In this document: positions 26,183-35,168 of the stretch, piece by piece
Layout: the number at the start of each line of letters is the position of its first letter
Numbering within the stretch: position 1 is the stretch's first letter
Assembly: GCF_002100145.1 (NCBI RefSeq)
Contig: NZ_JXQD01000002.1
Span: 62,001 to 126,000 of the forward strand
DNA from: Vibrio sp. qd031
Lineage (GTDB): Bacteria; Pseudomonadota; Gammaproteobacteria; Enterobacterales; Vibrionaceae
DNA: 64,000 nucleotides
Direction of reading: 5' to 3'
The notes under the pieces: generated by a model
What the model was told of the DNA's origin: nothing
Databases searched by the model: none
The model's input: only the letters and a program-made list of their open reading frames with translations
Made by a program: the position numbers and the translations under genes

Positions 26183-26731
26183 TTAAAGTTCGATCACCAG
26201 TTTGTTATTCTTGATCACCAGATTGGGCTGAGCCGATTTAAGTAAGGCTTGTTCAAATTGACTGTTGTCGAGCTGATAAACGGGGTATTGAGACAATACG
26301 TCGCCTACAACCGATACTGCAGGTTTTAGTAACGGCGTAAGTGCTGAAGGCAAGGTATTTGATTTATCTTCAAACTGTTCAAGGCGTACCGACTTAATAA
26401 ACACTTCACCTGTCTCTTTTTCGTAGTAGGGAATTGCACTAAATTCCATCGCTAAATCTAAGTCTAATTCTGTGCCGTTCATAATCTCGACGAGCGCATT
26501 GGTATTGGCAAAGACACTGATTCTATCTGCATCTGCGCGTCCAATGCGTATCTCGACATCGTTCAACCCAATTTCAGCTTTTACCAGTCCTTCCACATCT
26601 ATAGATTGATTCGCTGACAGATTGTTAGACACGTAGTCGGTCATTTGCTGCTCTGAAATGGAATAACTAGCACAACCGCCGGTAACGACAATCATTACTA
26701 CGGTAAATATTTTCAATAAGCGGTTTGTCAT
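26183..26731 (-). CDS. DUF1439 (YceB-like) lipoprotein
   Basis: The protein has 182 residues. The signal peptide ends at lipobox VTGGC (Cys20). The body contains YSISEQQMTDYVS and a long amphipathic beta-rich region (FANTNALVEIMNGTELDLDLAM) that matches the DUF1439/YceB lipoproteins, which have a tubular lipid-binding-like fold and are thought to sit in the outer membrane. The C-terminus (LVIKNNKLVIEL) is conserved. It is a single gene, divergent from the U32 gene. Confidence 0.85.
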   Translation of the reverse strand: MTNRLLKIFTVVMIVVTGGCASYSISEQQMTDYVSNNLSANQSIDVEGLVKAEIGLNDVEIRIGRADADRISVFANTNALVEIMNGTELDLDLAMEFSAIPYYEKETGEVFIKSVRLEQFEDKSNTLPSALTPLLKPAVSVVGDVLSQYPVYQLDNSQFEQALLKSAQPNLVIKNNKLVIEL

Positions 26732-26879
26732 GGAACGTCCTTTTAAACTGCGAGTTTATGTCAATACGATGACTCAGAGCCTATGAAAATGCAATTAGAA
26801 ATGTGATCAATGACAAATAAATGCACCCAAAGGTTAAACGCGTTAGAATACGGCTGATTTTTTGATTGAGTATGACGTT

Positions 26880-28874
26880 GTGAAGCAACCATTTGAACTT
26901 TTAGCCCCTGGTGGCGATTTAGACTCTATACTAGCCGCAATTGCAGCTGGTGCTGACGCGGTGTATTGCGGACTGGATCGTTTTAATGCGAGAAATCGTG
27001 CCACCAATTTAAGCTATGACGATTTAATGGTGGTCATCGAAATTGCTCATCAACAGCAATGCCAAGTCTTTCTAACACTCAACATCATGATGTTAGAAAG
27101 TGAGTTAGCGGCGTTGTGGCGCTTATTAGACAGACTAACGGCTTCTGCTATTGATGGTGTGATTATTCAAGATTTTGGCTTAGCTTATTTGCTAAAGCAT
27201 CATTTCCCTACGTTAGATGTGCATGCGTCGACACAAATGAATACTCACAATCAAGGTCAAATTGCCGCTCTAAGCCAATTAGGCGCGAGCCGAGTTAACT
27301 TGTCACGAGAACTTAACATTGACGAAATCACTGACTTAGCCAGTTACGGCAAACAGCATGGTGTATCAATGGAAGTTTTTGTACACGGCTCATACTGTAT
27401 TGGATTCTCAGGGTTATGCTACATAAGCTCAGTTCGCAGTGGCGCGTCAGGTAATAGAGGTCGTTGCAGTCAACCTTGCCGAGACCCATTCGAAAAAACG
27501 GATGCAGGTGCAGAGTTCCCACTGAATATGAAAGACAACAGTGCATTTAGCAACATGGCGCAATTAGCTGAAGCTGGAGTCTATTCACTAAAAGTAGAAG
27601 GGCGTATAAAGAAGTCCCACTATGTCTTTACCACCGTTCAACAGTGGCGAGCGCAAATCGATGCCTATCAAGCTGGTAAAGCGCCGTTAACCGACATGAC
27701 GCCGTTGTATACGGTATTTAACCGAGATTTCAGTAATGGGTACTTGATGGGGAACATTGATAAAGCAATGTACATTGATAACCCGCGCAATCACGCTTGG
27801 TTGGCGCGTGCGCAGTCCAACAATGACGCTTCAGAAAGTGGCATACAAATCGCCAAAAAGGGCGTCTACGATGACAACACACAGATTATGCAAACGATGG
27901 AGCAATCGGTAGCACCTTTTGCTCAGATGTTTAACGACAAGCGAACGCAAAGATCATCCACCAAAACACCTCGAACTCATATTACTTTACCGAGTATTGA
28001 AAGTGACTCTGTGTCGAGTGAGCATGTTGCGAGTCTTTCTATTCTGTTGTCTGATTTTGAACAGGTAGAGCAATTGCACGATCTAGAGGTCGACCTGTTT
28101 GTTCAGCTTCCTAATGCGTTAAGCAGAACGTGGAAGCATTGGGCGCAACAGTTGAGTTTGTATCCTCAATGTTCTCCCTATTTCCCAGCGGTACTCATCG
28201 ATAAAGACTACGAATCGGCGGTAGAACTCCTTAAATTAGTGACACCGTCACTAATTATCACTGACAATATCGGTATTGCGATAGAAGCACAGAAGTTGGG
28301 CGTTCAATGGATTGCAGGAAGACAACTAAACTTGAGCAACAGCTATGCGCTAGAGTGTTTAAAGCAAGAGTTTGGCGCGTCAGGTGGATTCGTTTCTAAT
28401 GAGCTTAGTAAAGTACAAATGAATCGAATTAAAAGGCCAAGTGGATTTCGTACTTTTTATGCTGTATTGCAGCCCAATACACTCATGACCAGTCGCCAGT
28501 GTTTGTTTATGCAAAGCAGTGGGTGTAAAAAAATAAAACAAAACAACGGATGTTTACCTAAGTGCAGCAAACGCACGTCGATCATAAACCTAAACGACTC
28601 ACCCTATATCATTAATAAATTAGGGGGCGAGTATAATCAGCTTCATGCTCAACACCACACTTTAAACTTGAAGATCATCAAAGACCACTCAACACTGTTT
28701 ACTGATTTCCTAATCGATTTAAGAGATATCCAGACAGAAACTAAATTTGACTGTGATATTAGAGCGTTAGCCAATGGATTTATCCAATTCGTCGCCGGAT
28801 ATGATGTCGTAGGCGAGAGTCTACAACACGATGTGATGCCGACTTCTAACCATCAGTACTACAAAGGCGTGTAA
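26880..28874 (+). CDS. U32 peptidase-family protein (RlhA/TrhP superfamily)
   Basis: The protein has about 664 residues. The collagenase-like U32 domain occupies residues 1-300: FELLAPGGDLDSILAAIAAGADAVYCG at the start, then DVHASTQMNTHN, and the signature EVFVHGSYCIGFSGLCYISS with GRCSQPC. The four cysteines resemble the Fe-S ligands of the U32 RNA-hydroxylation proteins RlhA and TrhP. The C-terminal half carries more cysteines (SSGCKK, GCLPKCSK). The start is uncertain: GTG at 26880 gives MKQPFELLAPGG, which suits the family; TTG at 26862 is the alternative. An RNA-modifying role is inferred, not shown. Confidence 0.83.
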   Translation: MKQPFELLAPGGDLDSILAAIAAGADAVYCGLDRFNARNRATNLSYDDLMVVIEIAHQQQCQVFLTLNIMMLESELAALWRLLDRLTASAIDGVIIQDFGLAYLLKHHFPTLDVHASTQMNTHNQGQIAALSQLGASRVNLSRELNIDEITDLASYGKQHGVSMEVFVHGSYCIGFSGLCYISSVRSGASGNRGRCSQPCRDPFEKTDAGAEFPLNMKDNSAFSNMAQLAEAGVYSLKVEGRIKKSHYVFTTVQQWRAQIDAYQAGKAPLTDMTPLYTVFNRDFSNGYLMGNIDKAMYIDNPRNHAWLARAQSNNDASESGIQIAKKGVYDDNTQIMQTMEQSVAPFAQMFNDKRTQRSSTKTPRTHITLPSIESDSVSSEHVASLSILLSDFEQVEQLHDLEVDLFVQLPNALSRTWKHWAQQLSLYPQCSPYFPAVLIDKDYESAVELLKLVTPSLIITDNIGIAIEAQKLGVQWIAGRQLNLSNSYALECLKQEFGASGGFVSNELSKVQMNRIKRPSGFRTFYAVLQPNTLMTSRQCLFMQSSGCKKIKQNNGCLPKCSKRTSIINLNDSPYIINKLGGEYNQLHAQHHTLNLKIIKDHSTLFTDFLIDLRDIQTETKFDCDIRALANGFIQFVAGYDVVGESLQHDVMPTSNHQYYKGV

Positions 28875-28956
28875 ATGAGTTGTTACGGTCGTGTAATTTG
28901 AATTCTTTAAATATAAGTAATATACGTTATCATTAGAGGTGGAATAATAAGTTTGG

Positions 28957-30051
28957 GTGACAGTGCTTGTGACTTTGCATCAAATCTACCATCTTGGTAC
29001 AAATAAGCTACCGTTCGGTAGCGCAAACAAAGTACGTTTGCTCAATATTATTGCGCTGATCACGGCTGTGACATCGGGCCTATATACGCTTACCTATGTT
29101 TCGTTTCTAGGGCATTTGGGTGTCGCTAGTATCAATTTTGGCTTCACTGTTGCTTATGTACTCACGTTAGCCTTTAGTGCAAAAGGGTTTTATCGTGGAG
29201 GAAAAGTTTGGTTTTTTTGTGTGTTGATGATGCATTTGGTTGTGTCATCCAACGTCTATCTAACCAATGCATCGGGTTTTCACCTCTATTATTACTTAGT
29301 CCCTACCGGTACTTATTTGCTGTTCGAGTTGGATGAAAAACGAGAAAAAATCATCCTAAGTTGCTTGGCGGTCGTACTGTTTTTCTATTGCGAAAACACC
29401 ACTAACCTTAATCCAATGATCGTTGTGAGCGACCAAGCTAATCGATACATCTATCAATCGGTTATGTTAGTTAATATGCTTGAGGTTATTGTGGTGCTCA
29501 GTATTTTTGCCAACGAAATTGCGGTGAATGAAAAGCAGCTTAAACATCAAGCCACAACGGATTCTCTTACCGGCATAGCAAATCGCCATACGTTCTTCTC
29601 ACAAGGTGCGAATTTGCTCGAAGAGCGCATTGAGGGGCAAAGCGTCAGTCTTATCATCTTGGATCTCGACTATTTTAAGCGGGTGAATGATAGGCATGGT
29701 CACATAGCAGGCGATCTTGTTTTAACTGAAGTCTGTAACATCATCGAGCAGCACTGCCGACCAGAAGATCTCTTTGCGCGCATTGGCGGAGAGGAGTTTG
29801 CGTTAGTCATGCCAAATACACCACTGACGTTTGCAACCCGTAAAGCTGAATTAATTCGCTCTGCAATCGAGTCACATCCCATACCACTGTTGGATGAACC
29901 CGATTTTAGGTGTACAGCGAGTTTAGGTATTTCCACGTCGAGTGATCAGTACGACTCACTGAAAGATCTGCTAATCTTGGCAGACAAAGCACTGTACATT
30001 GCAAAAGATGCAGGTCGAAATCGAACCGAAAGCTGTTTGAAAATCGCCTAA
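28957..30051 (+). CDS. Membrane diguanylate cyclase
   Basis: The protein has 364 residues and starts with GTG. Residues about 25-185 hold six hydrophobic segments forming a membrane sensor without a known ligand domain. The GGDEF domain spans about 198-360, with DSLTGIANRHTFF, the active loop GGEEF at 277-281, and an intact RxxD inhibitory site at Arg268-Asp271 five residues before it. It should make cyclic di-GMP with product inhibition. It is followed 18 bases later by the ADP-ribosylglycohydrolase-like gene. Confidence 0.92.
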   Translation: MTVLVTLHQIYHLGTNKLPFGSANKVRLLNIIALITAVTSGLYTLTYVSFLGHLGVASINFGFTVAYVLTLAFSAKGFYRGGKVWFFCVLMMHLVVSSNVYLTNASGFHLYYYLVPTGTYLLFELDEKREKIILSCLAVVLFFYCENTTNLNPMIVVSDQANRYIYQSVMLVNMLEVIVVLSIFANEIAVNEKQLKHQATTDSLTGIANRHTFFSQGANLLEERIEGQSVSLIILDLDYFKRVNDRHGHIAGDLVLTEVCNIIEQHCRPEDLFARIGGEEFALVMPNTPLTFATRKAELIRSAIESHPIPLLDEPDFRCTASLGISTSSDQYDSLKDLLILADKALYIAKDAGRNRTESCLKIA

Positions 30052-30069
30052 AGATGACAAGGTGAATCA

Positions 30070-31014
30070 ATGAAACAAGACGACACCGCCATTCACTTAA
30101 GAGCCTGGCATGCTATCGTGGGCGCTCTAGTCGCCGACGCGGCATGTATGGGTTTTCACTTTCTTAATGACCAACAAAAAATCGTCGATTTAGCAAATGA
30201 CGCTCCAGAATTTTACCCATCAACTGTCGATGATTATGCCTCGACGAATCAATTTGTACACAATGGTAAACAGAGCGGCGATCTCACTCACTATGGTGCT
30301 CAGATGCTGTCACTTATCGATAGCTTAGTCCAAAAAGGACGTTACGTTGAATCGGCGTATATTTCCTCTTATCGACGTTGGTTTGATTTTGGTGGCCAGT
30401 GGCAAGGTTTTATAGATCAGGCGACCAAACAGACATTAATGAAGATTCATCATTTAGAAGACAACGATTTGCCGTTTATTGGCGTAGGCGCAAATTCTGC
30501 GACCAATCTAGCATTAACAGTACTGCCCCCCATTGTGACGCGTTATTATCAAGAAGAAGAACTGCTAGATTGGGTCGAAACGGCTGTTAGAGTTACAAAC
30601 AACAATGATATCGCAGTTGAATACGCAAAGGGTGTGGCGGTTATGCTGCGTTGTGCATTATTAGGATACGATCCCAAAGAGTGTTTAAAGGTAGCGCATC
30701 GTTTGGGCGGATTGGTGGCAAAAGATATCGATAAGGTTTTGATTATGCGTCAGTCGAGCTCAAGGGAAGTTGCCGTCAAGGTTGGCTCTGGTAGCCAACT
30801 CTCATCGTCCTTTGTGGTGATTTGTCATCTGATGTTTCATGCAAAAACCTACCAACAGGCCATTCGCGAAAACATTTACTGCGGAGGTGACAGCAGTGGC
30901 AGAGCTATCGCACTCGGTGCAATATTAGCTGCGTGCTACCAAGGTACTGACAAAGCCTTACCGACAGAGTGGATTGAAAAAACCGATATTCCACAGAATG
31001 CTTTTGCACTTTAA
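30070..31014 (+). CDS. ADP-ribosylglycohydrolase-family protein of the J1-crystallin type
   Basis: The protein has 314 residues and the all-helical fold pattern of ADP-ribosylglycohydrolases. The usual GDALG motif is replaced by VADAACMGFHF (21-31). The metal-binding GGDTDT loop is GGDSSGRA (272-279), which lacks the second Asp and Thr. This is the variant I associate with J1-crystallin-like members rather than DraG, so hydrolase activity on ADP-ribosyl-arginine is doubtful. It is tandem with the diguanylate cyclase. It should not be taken as the partner of the draT at 6.5 kb without experiment. Confidence 0.75.
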   Translation: MKQDDTAIHLRAWHAIVGALVADAACMGFHFLNDQQKIVDLANDAPEFYPSTVDDYASTNQFVHNGKQSGDLTHYGAQMLSLIDSLVQKGRYVESAYISSYRRWFDFGGQWQGFIDQATKQTLMKIHHLEDNDLPFIGVGANSATNLALTVLPPIVTRYYQEEELLDWVETAVRVTNNNDIAVEYAKGVAVMLRCALLGYDPKECLKVAHRLGGLVAKDIDKVLIMRQSSSREVAVKVGSGSQLSSSFVVICHLMFHAKTYQQAIRENIYCGGDSSGRAIALGAILAACYQGTDKALPTEWIEKTDIPQNAFAL

Positions 31015-31032
31015 CTATTGTATCGGGCCAAC

Positions 31033-32292
31033 TTACTCAGTGGGTTGTTCAGACATTACGGATGAGTTGCTTAGAATAATCCAAAACAGAAAAAATAGAC
31101 CTAAAGCATAAAGCATTGCCCAACCTAAGAATAGAAACACACTCACGCAAACCAAAGACGCGATGTAAGCCAATCCTCGATAGTAACCAGCAAGAAGTTT
31201 AATTGCCGCGAACATACTCATTAAATAGATCACCACGAAAACACCATTAGCCAGCTTAAGAAACACTTCCAAATCAATTCCCGATAGCTCTCCTGCAACG
31301 GATCCTACGGCCAAGACGGCTCCAACAACGAGCGTCGCATTAAGTGGCACTCCTTTACGATTGAGCTTTGCAAGTGGGCTTTGGGGTTTATATTCGCGCG
31401 CTTGAGACCAAATCATGCGCGATAAACTTTGAGTGTATAAATTAATAGTCGCAAAACAGGCCAAAAACCCCATTACGCTTATCAACAATGTTGCCTTTGA
31501 GCCAAACAGCAATTGAGCAATGTAAGGAATTGACGAACGATCAAGCTCAGACGTGCCATAAGCGCCAAATTTAAGGACTACGACAGAGAATGCCCAGTAG
31601 ACTAAACCCGCTATAACACAACCGAGTAGTATCGCTAACGGGAAGTCTCGCTGTGGATTTTTAAACTCCTCACCCATATGGGCAAAGGCTTCGATACCAA
31701 CAAAGCACCAAAACATCACCGCCAGTGCTTGACCAATAGGAACCAAATCTGATGACGTTAATTTTGGTAACGTTGCATCCACTATGCCTATAGAGCCCTT
31801 AACCGAAAAGGCAACAACGAGCGCGACTATGCCAATAGCTATGCCAGTTTGTAATCGGCTTGATGAACGAGTCCCGGCGAGGTTTACTACAATCAACAGC
31901 AGTACAGTTAATAGCTGGGCCACAATTGGATCAGACAGTCCCGCGGGTAGAATTTGTTGGGCAAAGCCACCGGCTAAAGCAACAGCTGCGGGAACACCAA
32001 CGGGCATTACGCTGATAAACAACCATGCCATCGCTCTTTCTAGACGGGTGTTAAATGCCTTTTTTACAAAATAGGATGCACCACCTGCATTTGGGTATCG
32101 TTTTCCCAAGGCTGCAAAGGTAAGTGCTATAGGGCAAACCGCGCAAAGTAAAATTACCCACGCCCAAAGAAGATGCTGTCCCGCTATGGATGCGGCAATG
32201 GCTGGCACCATAAACAGACCCGTGCCAAGTAGTGTCGTGGACATCTGGCCAATTCCGGTGACCAGTGTGATGTCCTTTTTAAGTTCGCTCAT
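31033..32292 (-). CDS. yjeH: YjeH-type methionine / branched-chain amino acid exporter
   Basis: The protein has 419 residues, near the 418 of E. coli YjeH, and about 12 transmembrane segments of the APC superfamily. The N-terminus LVTGIGQMSTTLLGTGLFMVPA and the segment FAALGKRYPNAGGASYFVKKAF match YjeH closely. YjeH exports L-methionine and branched-chain amino acids. It is divergent from the O-acetylhomoserine sulfhydrylase gene, which could link methionine export with synthesis. Confidence 0.85.
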   Translation of the reverse strand: MSELKKDITLVTGIGQMSTTLLGTGLFMVPAIAASIAGQHLLWAWVILLCAVCPIALTFAALGKRYPNAGGASYFVKKAFNTRLERAMAWLFISVMPVGVPAAVALAGGFAQQILPAGLSDPIVAQLLTVLLLIVVNLAGTRSSSRLQTGIAIGIVALVVAFSVKGSIGIVDATLPKLTSSDLVPIGQALAVMFWCFVGIEAFAHMGEEFKNPQRDFPLAILLGCVIAGLVYWAFSVVVLKFGAYGTSELDRSSIPYIAQLLFGSKATLLISVMGFLACFATINLYTQSLSRMIWSQAREYKPQSPLAKLNRKGVPLNATLVVGAVLAVGSVAGELSGIDLEVFLKLANGVFVVIYLMSMFAAIKLLAGYYRGLAYIASLVCVSVFLFLGWAMLYALGLFFLFWIILSNSSVMSEQPTE

Positions 32293-32481
32293 TCACGTTC
32301 CGTCATACCTATACTTGGGAACATGGTAACGGTTTTTTGATGGATAAACACGACTAACTAATGACGACAAACGAATAATTATTGCCATTAATGCAAAGTT
32401 TGAACTGAGGCTCGTAATTAAACGCTAAGAAAAGGCACTATGTTGGAGCACAACAACACCCATTTTACACAAGGAAGAGCA

Positions 32482-33750
32482 ATGAAAGACGAAACGTTGT
32501 CGATTCACTTTGGTTACGAAACCGACCCTACAACTAAGGCCGTGGCGGTCCCAATATATCAAACTGCTGCCTATGAGTTTGATAATGCCCAACATGGCGC
32601 CGATCTGTTTAACCTTGCCGTTCCAGGTAACATTTACACTCGGATTATGAACCCGACCAATGACGTGTTGGAAAAGCGAATGGCCGCTCTTGAGGGAGGC
32701 ATCGCGGGGTTAGTCGTTAGCGCGGGCAGTGCCGCGATTAATTATGCGATTCAAACCTTAGCGGAAGCGGGCGACAATATTGTTTCGGCACCGCAACTGT
32801 ATGGTGGCACTTATACTCTATTTGCGCACATGCTTCCAAAACAAGGCATCGAAGTACGGTTTGCCAAAGATGATAAGCCAGAAAGCATCGCGCAGCTAAT
32901 CGATGAAAACACCAAAGCGGTTTATTGTGAGAGTATCGGAAACCCGGCCGGAAACGTCGCCGACATTGAAGCCATAGCGACTTTAGCTCACGCACAAGGT
33001 GTTCCAGTGGTTGTGGACAATACCGTCGCCACACCGGCACTATGCAAACCCATTGAGTTTGGCGCTGATATCGTCGTTCACTCTTTAACAAAGTATGTTG
33101 GTGGGCACGGTACCACTCTCGGCGGCGTGATTGTAGATTCTGGAAAATTCCCATGGGCTGAACACAAAGAACGATTCCCAGTGTTTAATCAGCCAGAACC
33201 TTCCTACCACGGTGTTGTATACACTGAAGCCTTTGGAGAAGCCGCGTTTATTGGCCGTGCTAGAACGGTACCGTTACGCAACACCGGTTCCGCGTTATCA
33301 CCAATGAACGCGTTTTTGCTTATTCAAGGTTTGGAAACACTGCCTTTACGTATGGAAAGGCACGTAGAAAATGCACTCAAAGTTGCCCAATATCTAGACG
33401 AGCATCCCGCAGTAAGCTGGGTGAGTTACGCGGGTTTACCAGAGTCTGAACATTATCAATTAGCTCAAAAGTACATGGGAGGTAAACCGTCTGCAATCTT
33501 ATCCTTTGGGTTAAAAGACGGTTTTGAAGCAGGTGTTCGTTTTTATGATGCGCTAAACATATTTAAACGCTTGGTCAACATTGGCGACGCCAAATCATTA
33601 GCCTGTCATCCTGCGTCAACCACGCACCGACAGCTTAGCGAAGAAGAGCAGTCTAGGGCGGGCGTTGCGCCTGAAATGATCCGCTTGTCGGTCGGTATCG
33701 AACATATCGATGACATTATTGGTGACCTAGAACAGGCACTAAGTGCTTAA
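32482..33750 (+). CDS. metY: O-acetylhomoserine sulfhydrylase (homocysteine synthase)
   Basis: This PLP enzyme of the Cys/Met metabolism family makes homocysteine from O-acetylhomoserine and sulfide. The protein has 422 residues from ATG 32482, eleven bases after AAGGAAGAG; an ATG 14 codons upstream lacks a ribosome site. The PLP lysine is Lys204 in HSLTKYVGGHG. YTRIMNPTNDVLEKR, DNTVATPALCKP and the large-subunit length (over 420 residues versus about 390 for MetB) support the MetY type. It is followed by a strong terminator. Confidence 0.92.
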   Translation: MKDETLSIHFGYETDPTTKAVAVPIYQTAAYEFDNAQHGADLFNLAVPGNIYTRIMNPTNDVLEKRMAALEGGIAGLVVSAGSAAINYAIQTLAEAGDNIVSAPQLYGGTYTLFAHMLPKQGIEVRFAKDDKPESIAQLIDENTKAVYCESIGNPAGNVADIEAIATLAHAQGVPVVVDNTVATPALCKPIEFGADIVVHSLTKYVGGHGTTLGGVIVDSGKFPWAEHKERFPVFNQPEPSYHGVVYTEAFGEAAFIGRARTVPLRNTGSALSPMNAFLLIQGLETLPLRMERHVENALKVAQYLDEHPAVSWVSYAGLPESEHYQLAQKYMGGKPSAILSFGLKDGFEAGVRFYDALNIFKRLVNIGDAKSLACHPASTTHRQLSEEEQSRAGVAPEMIRLSVGIEHIDDIIGDLEQALSA

Positions 33751-33769
33751 AAGTTCAAAACAGTTATCG

Positions 33770-33796
33770 TACGGTACTCTTCGCAAGAGTACCGTA
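33770..33796. terminator. Terminator-like hairpin between metY and the convergent gene
   Basis: TACGGTACTCTT (33770-33781) pairs perfectly with AAGAGTACCGTA (33785-33796) around CGC. No long T tract follows, but its position between convergent stops fits a bidirectional 3' end. Confidence 0.75.
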
Positions 33797-33808
33797 ATCG
33801 ATAAACGG

Positions 33809-34348
33809 CTAGCTAAACCACTTTTCAAACCAGCGCAACATTTTACTTTGTTTGTTTTTCGCATCCACACCCGCGTAATAAGACTGGTTAAGCATCACTC
33901 GGATTTCGTCTTCTGACTGAGCAGTAAATTGGGCAAGCTCGCGGGCCGCACGTTGAGAGAACTCGTTGGCTAATGAGTAGTCCAGCTTCATCCGTCCCTG
34001 AATAAACAAGTAAATGCGGCTTGTGATCTCGGCATCAACAGCCGATTGATTAACAAACTTGTCAGCGTGCTTTGACGGCAAAGACTCTTTAAGCACATTT
34101 TGCATCGCGGTTAATGACTCTGACTGGGCTGAAAGCTCTGACAAACACTGCTCAAACCGATGCCCATATATACCAAGCAATGAGGGTAGCGTCTGCTCTG
34201 AACTCGCCGAAGTCAGTGCTAGTTCAGCTTTACTTAATGCTGCCTGGAAAAAGTCATCATTTGACTCGCAAAGTTCTATCATGCGTTGCTGTTTTCGAGC
34301 ATCCGATAACTCAGGAAAACCAAGCGCAACCAATTGTGAACCTATCAT
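33809..34348 (-). CDS. Hypothetical protein downstream of yaeQ
   Basis: The protein has 179 residues, is mainly helical and soluble, and has no recognised domain. It starts MIGSQLVALGFPELSDARKQ and ends MLRWFEKWFS. There is a single cysteine pair (positions 27 and 68) without a metal pattern. The start overlaps the stop of yaeQ by four bases (ATGA), so it is translationally coupled to yaeQ. I do not recognise the family; its role is unknown beyond this link. Confidence 0.7.
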   Translation of the reverse strand: MIGSQLVALGFPELSDARKQQRMIELCESNDDFFQAALSKAELALTSASSEQTLPSLLGIYGHRFEQCLSELSAQSESLTAMQNVLKESLPSKHADKFVNQSAVDAEITSRIYLFIQGRMKLDYSLANEFSQRAARELAQFTAQSEDEIRVMLNQSYYAGVDAKNKQSKMLRWFEKWFS

Positions 34349-34890
34349 GCGTCTGATGAATCAAACAGTGTAGACATAGAAACTTGCACAGACTCACCAC
34401 TAGCTTCGATATAGAAATCGGACCCAGTGAGCATGACAGAAACATCCATTGTACGAGTCATTAATGCAGCGAATGCTTCAACGCCTTCGTTATCGAGTTG
34501 ATAGACGCGATTTGCATAACGTGAAATAGCTGTACTCTGCTGTTTCCACCACGCATCCGATTTAGTATTAAAACTGTAAATAGACAGTTTTTTACTGAGT
34601 CGGCTGGCTTTTTTAATTCTCTCTGAGTCAGGCTCACCGACTTCTATCCAGTGCTCAATATCATCGGTTAAACTTCTAGTCCAAATGTCAGGTTCTTCTA
34701 TACTCGACAATCCTTTTGTGAACTGTAAATCGGGCTCTGCGCTATGGCAAAACGCTATGAGCCTGGCGGCCAAACGTGTCAATGTTTCAGACGGATGCTG
34801 AGCAACTGTGAGTTGAAAATTATCAAAATAGTCTCGATTGAGATCCGTCAGTGAAACACGAAATTTATATATTGTTGGTTTAAGCGCCAT
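34345..34890 (-). CDS. yaeQ: YaeQ family protein
   Basis: The protein has 181 residues, exactly the length of E. coli YaeQ, when started at ATG 34890 (MALKPTIYKFRV). A TTG eight codons upstream is possible but unsupported. Conserved features are the start, HPSETLTRLAARLIAF, LQFTKGLSSIEEPDIW, WIEVGEPDSERIKKAS and WWKQQ. The fold is a variant of the PD-(D/E)XK nuclease fold; E. coli YaeQ was once linked to suppression of RfaH loss. The biochemical activity is not established. It is coupled to the downstream hypothetical gene. Confidence 0.92.
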   Translation of the reverse strand: MALKPTIYKFRVSLTDLNRDYFDNFQLTVAQHPSETLTRLAARLIAFCHSAEPDLQFTKGLSSIEEPDIWTRSLTDDIEHWIEVGEPDSERIKKASRLSKKLSIYSFNTKSDAWWKQQSTAISRYANRVYQLDNEGVEAFAALMTRTMDVSVMLTGSDFYIEASGESVQVSMSTLFDSSDA

Positions 34891-35107
34891 TAAGTACTGC
34901 TCGTATAGGGTCAATGGTTAGATTATATCAGAAGTAGCGTTAAATCTGGCATTCAATAAACCTTATAAGAGTGATCTATCAATAGGATCTAAAACTGAGA
35001 ATTCGGCGATAAATCAGCGAATTAGATCATGGCTAACTGTTTAATTTTTATAGACGACGTTACTCTATTGTTTAACGGAGTAGTGTGAGTTCATAAAAAA
35101 AGACGTC

Positions 35108-35156
35108 AACAACGAAGAAGGCCCGATGCTATTGCATTCGGGCCTTCTGCGTTGTT
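35108..35156. terminator. Strong bipartite hairpin downstream of pstS
   Basis: The inner stem GAAGGCCCGA (35117-35126) pairs with TCGGGCCTTC (35138-35147), and the outer stem AACAACG (35108-35114) with CGTTGTT (35150-35156), separated by a two-base internal mismatch. It lies just after the pstS stop on the minus strand and is followed there by a T-rich run, so it is the likely pstS terminator. Confidence 0.8.
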
Positions 35157-35168
35157 ACTGAGTCACAG

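Noticed and set aside
27068..27100. 10-bp inverted repeat with an internal palindrome inside the U32 gene
   Set aside because: CTTTCTAACA and TGTTAGAAAG pair well, but they are inside a conserved coding segment; no sign of a regulatory role or insertion site.
30070..31014. Candidate draG partner for draT
   Set aside because: The GGDTDT metal loop is replaced by GGDSSGRA and the GDALG motif is altered; context is a diguanylate cyclase, not nif. I keep it as a J1-crystallin-type homologue.
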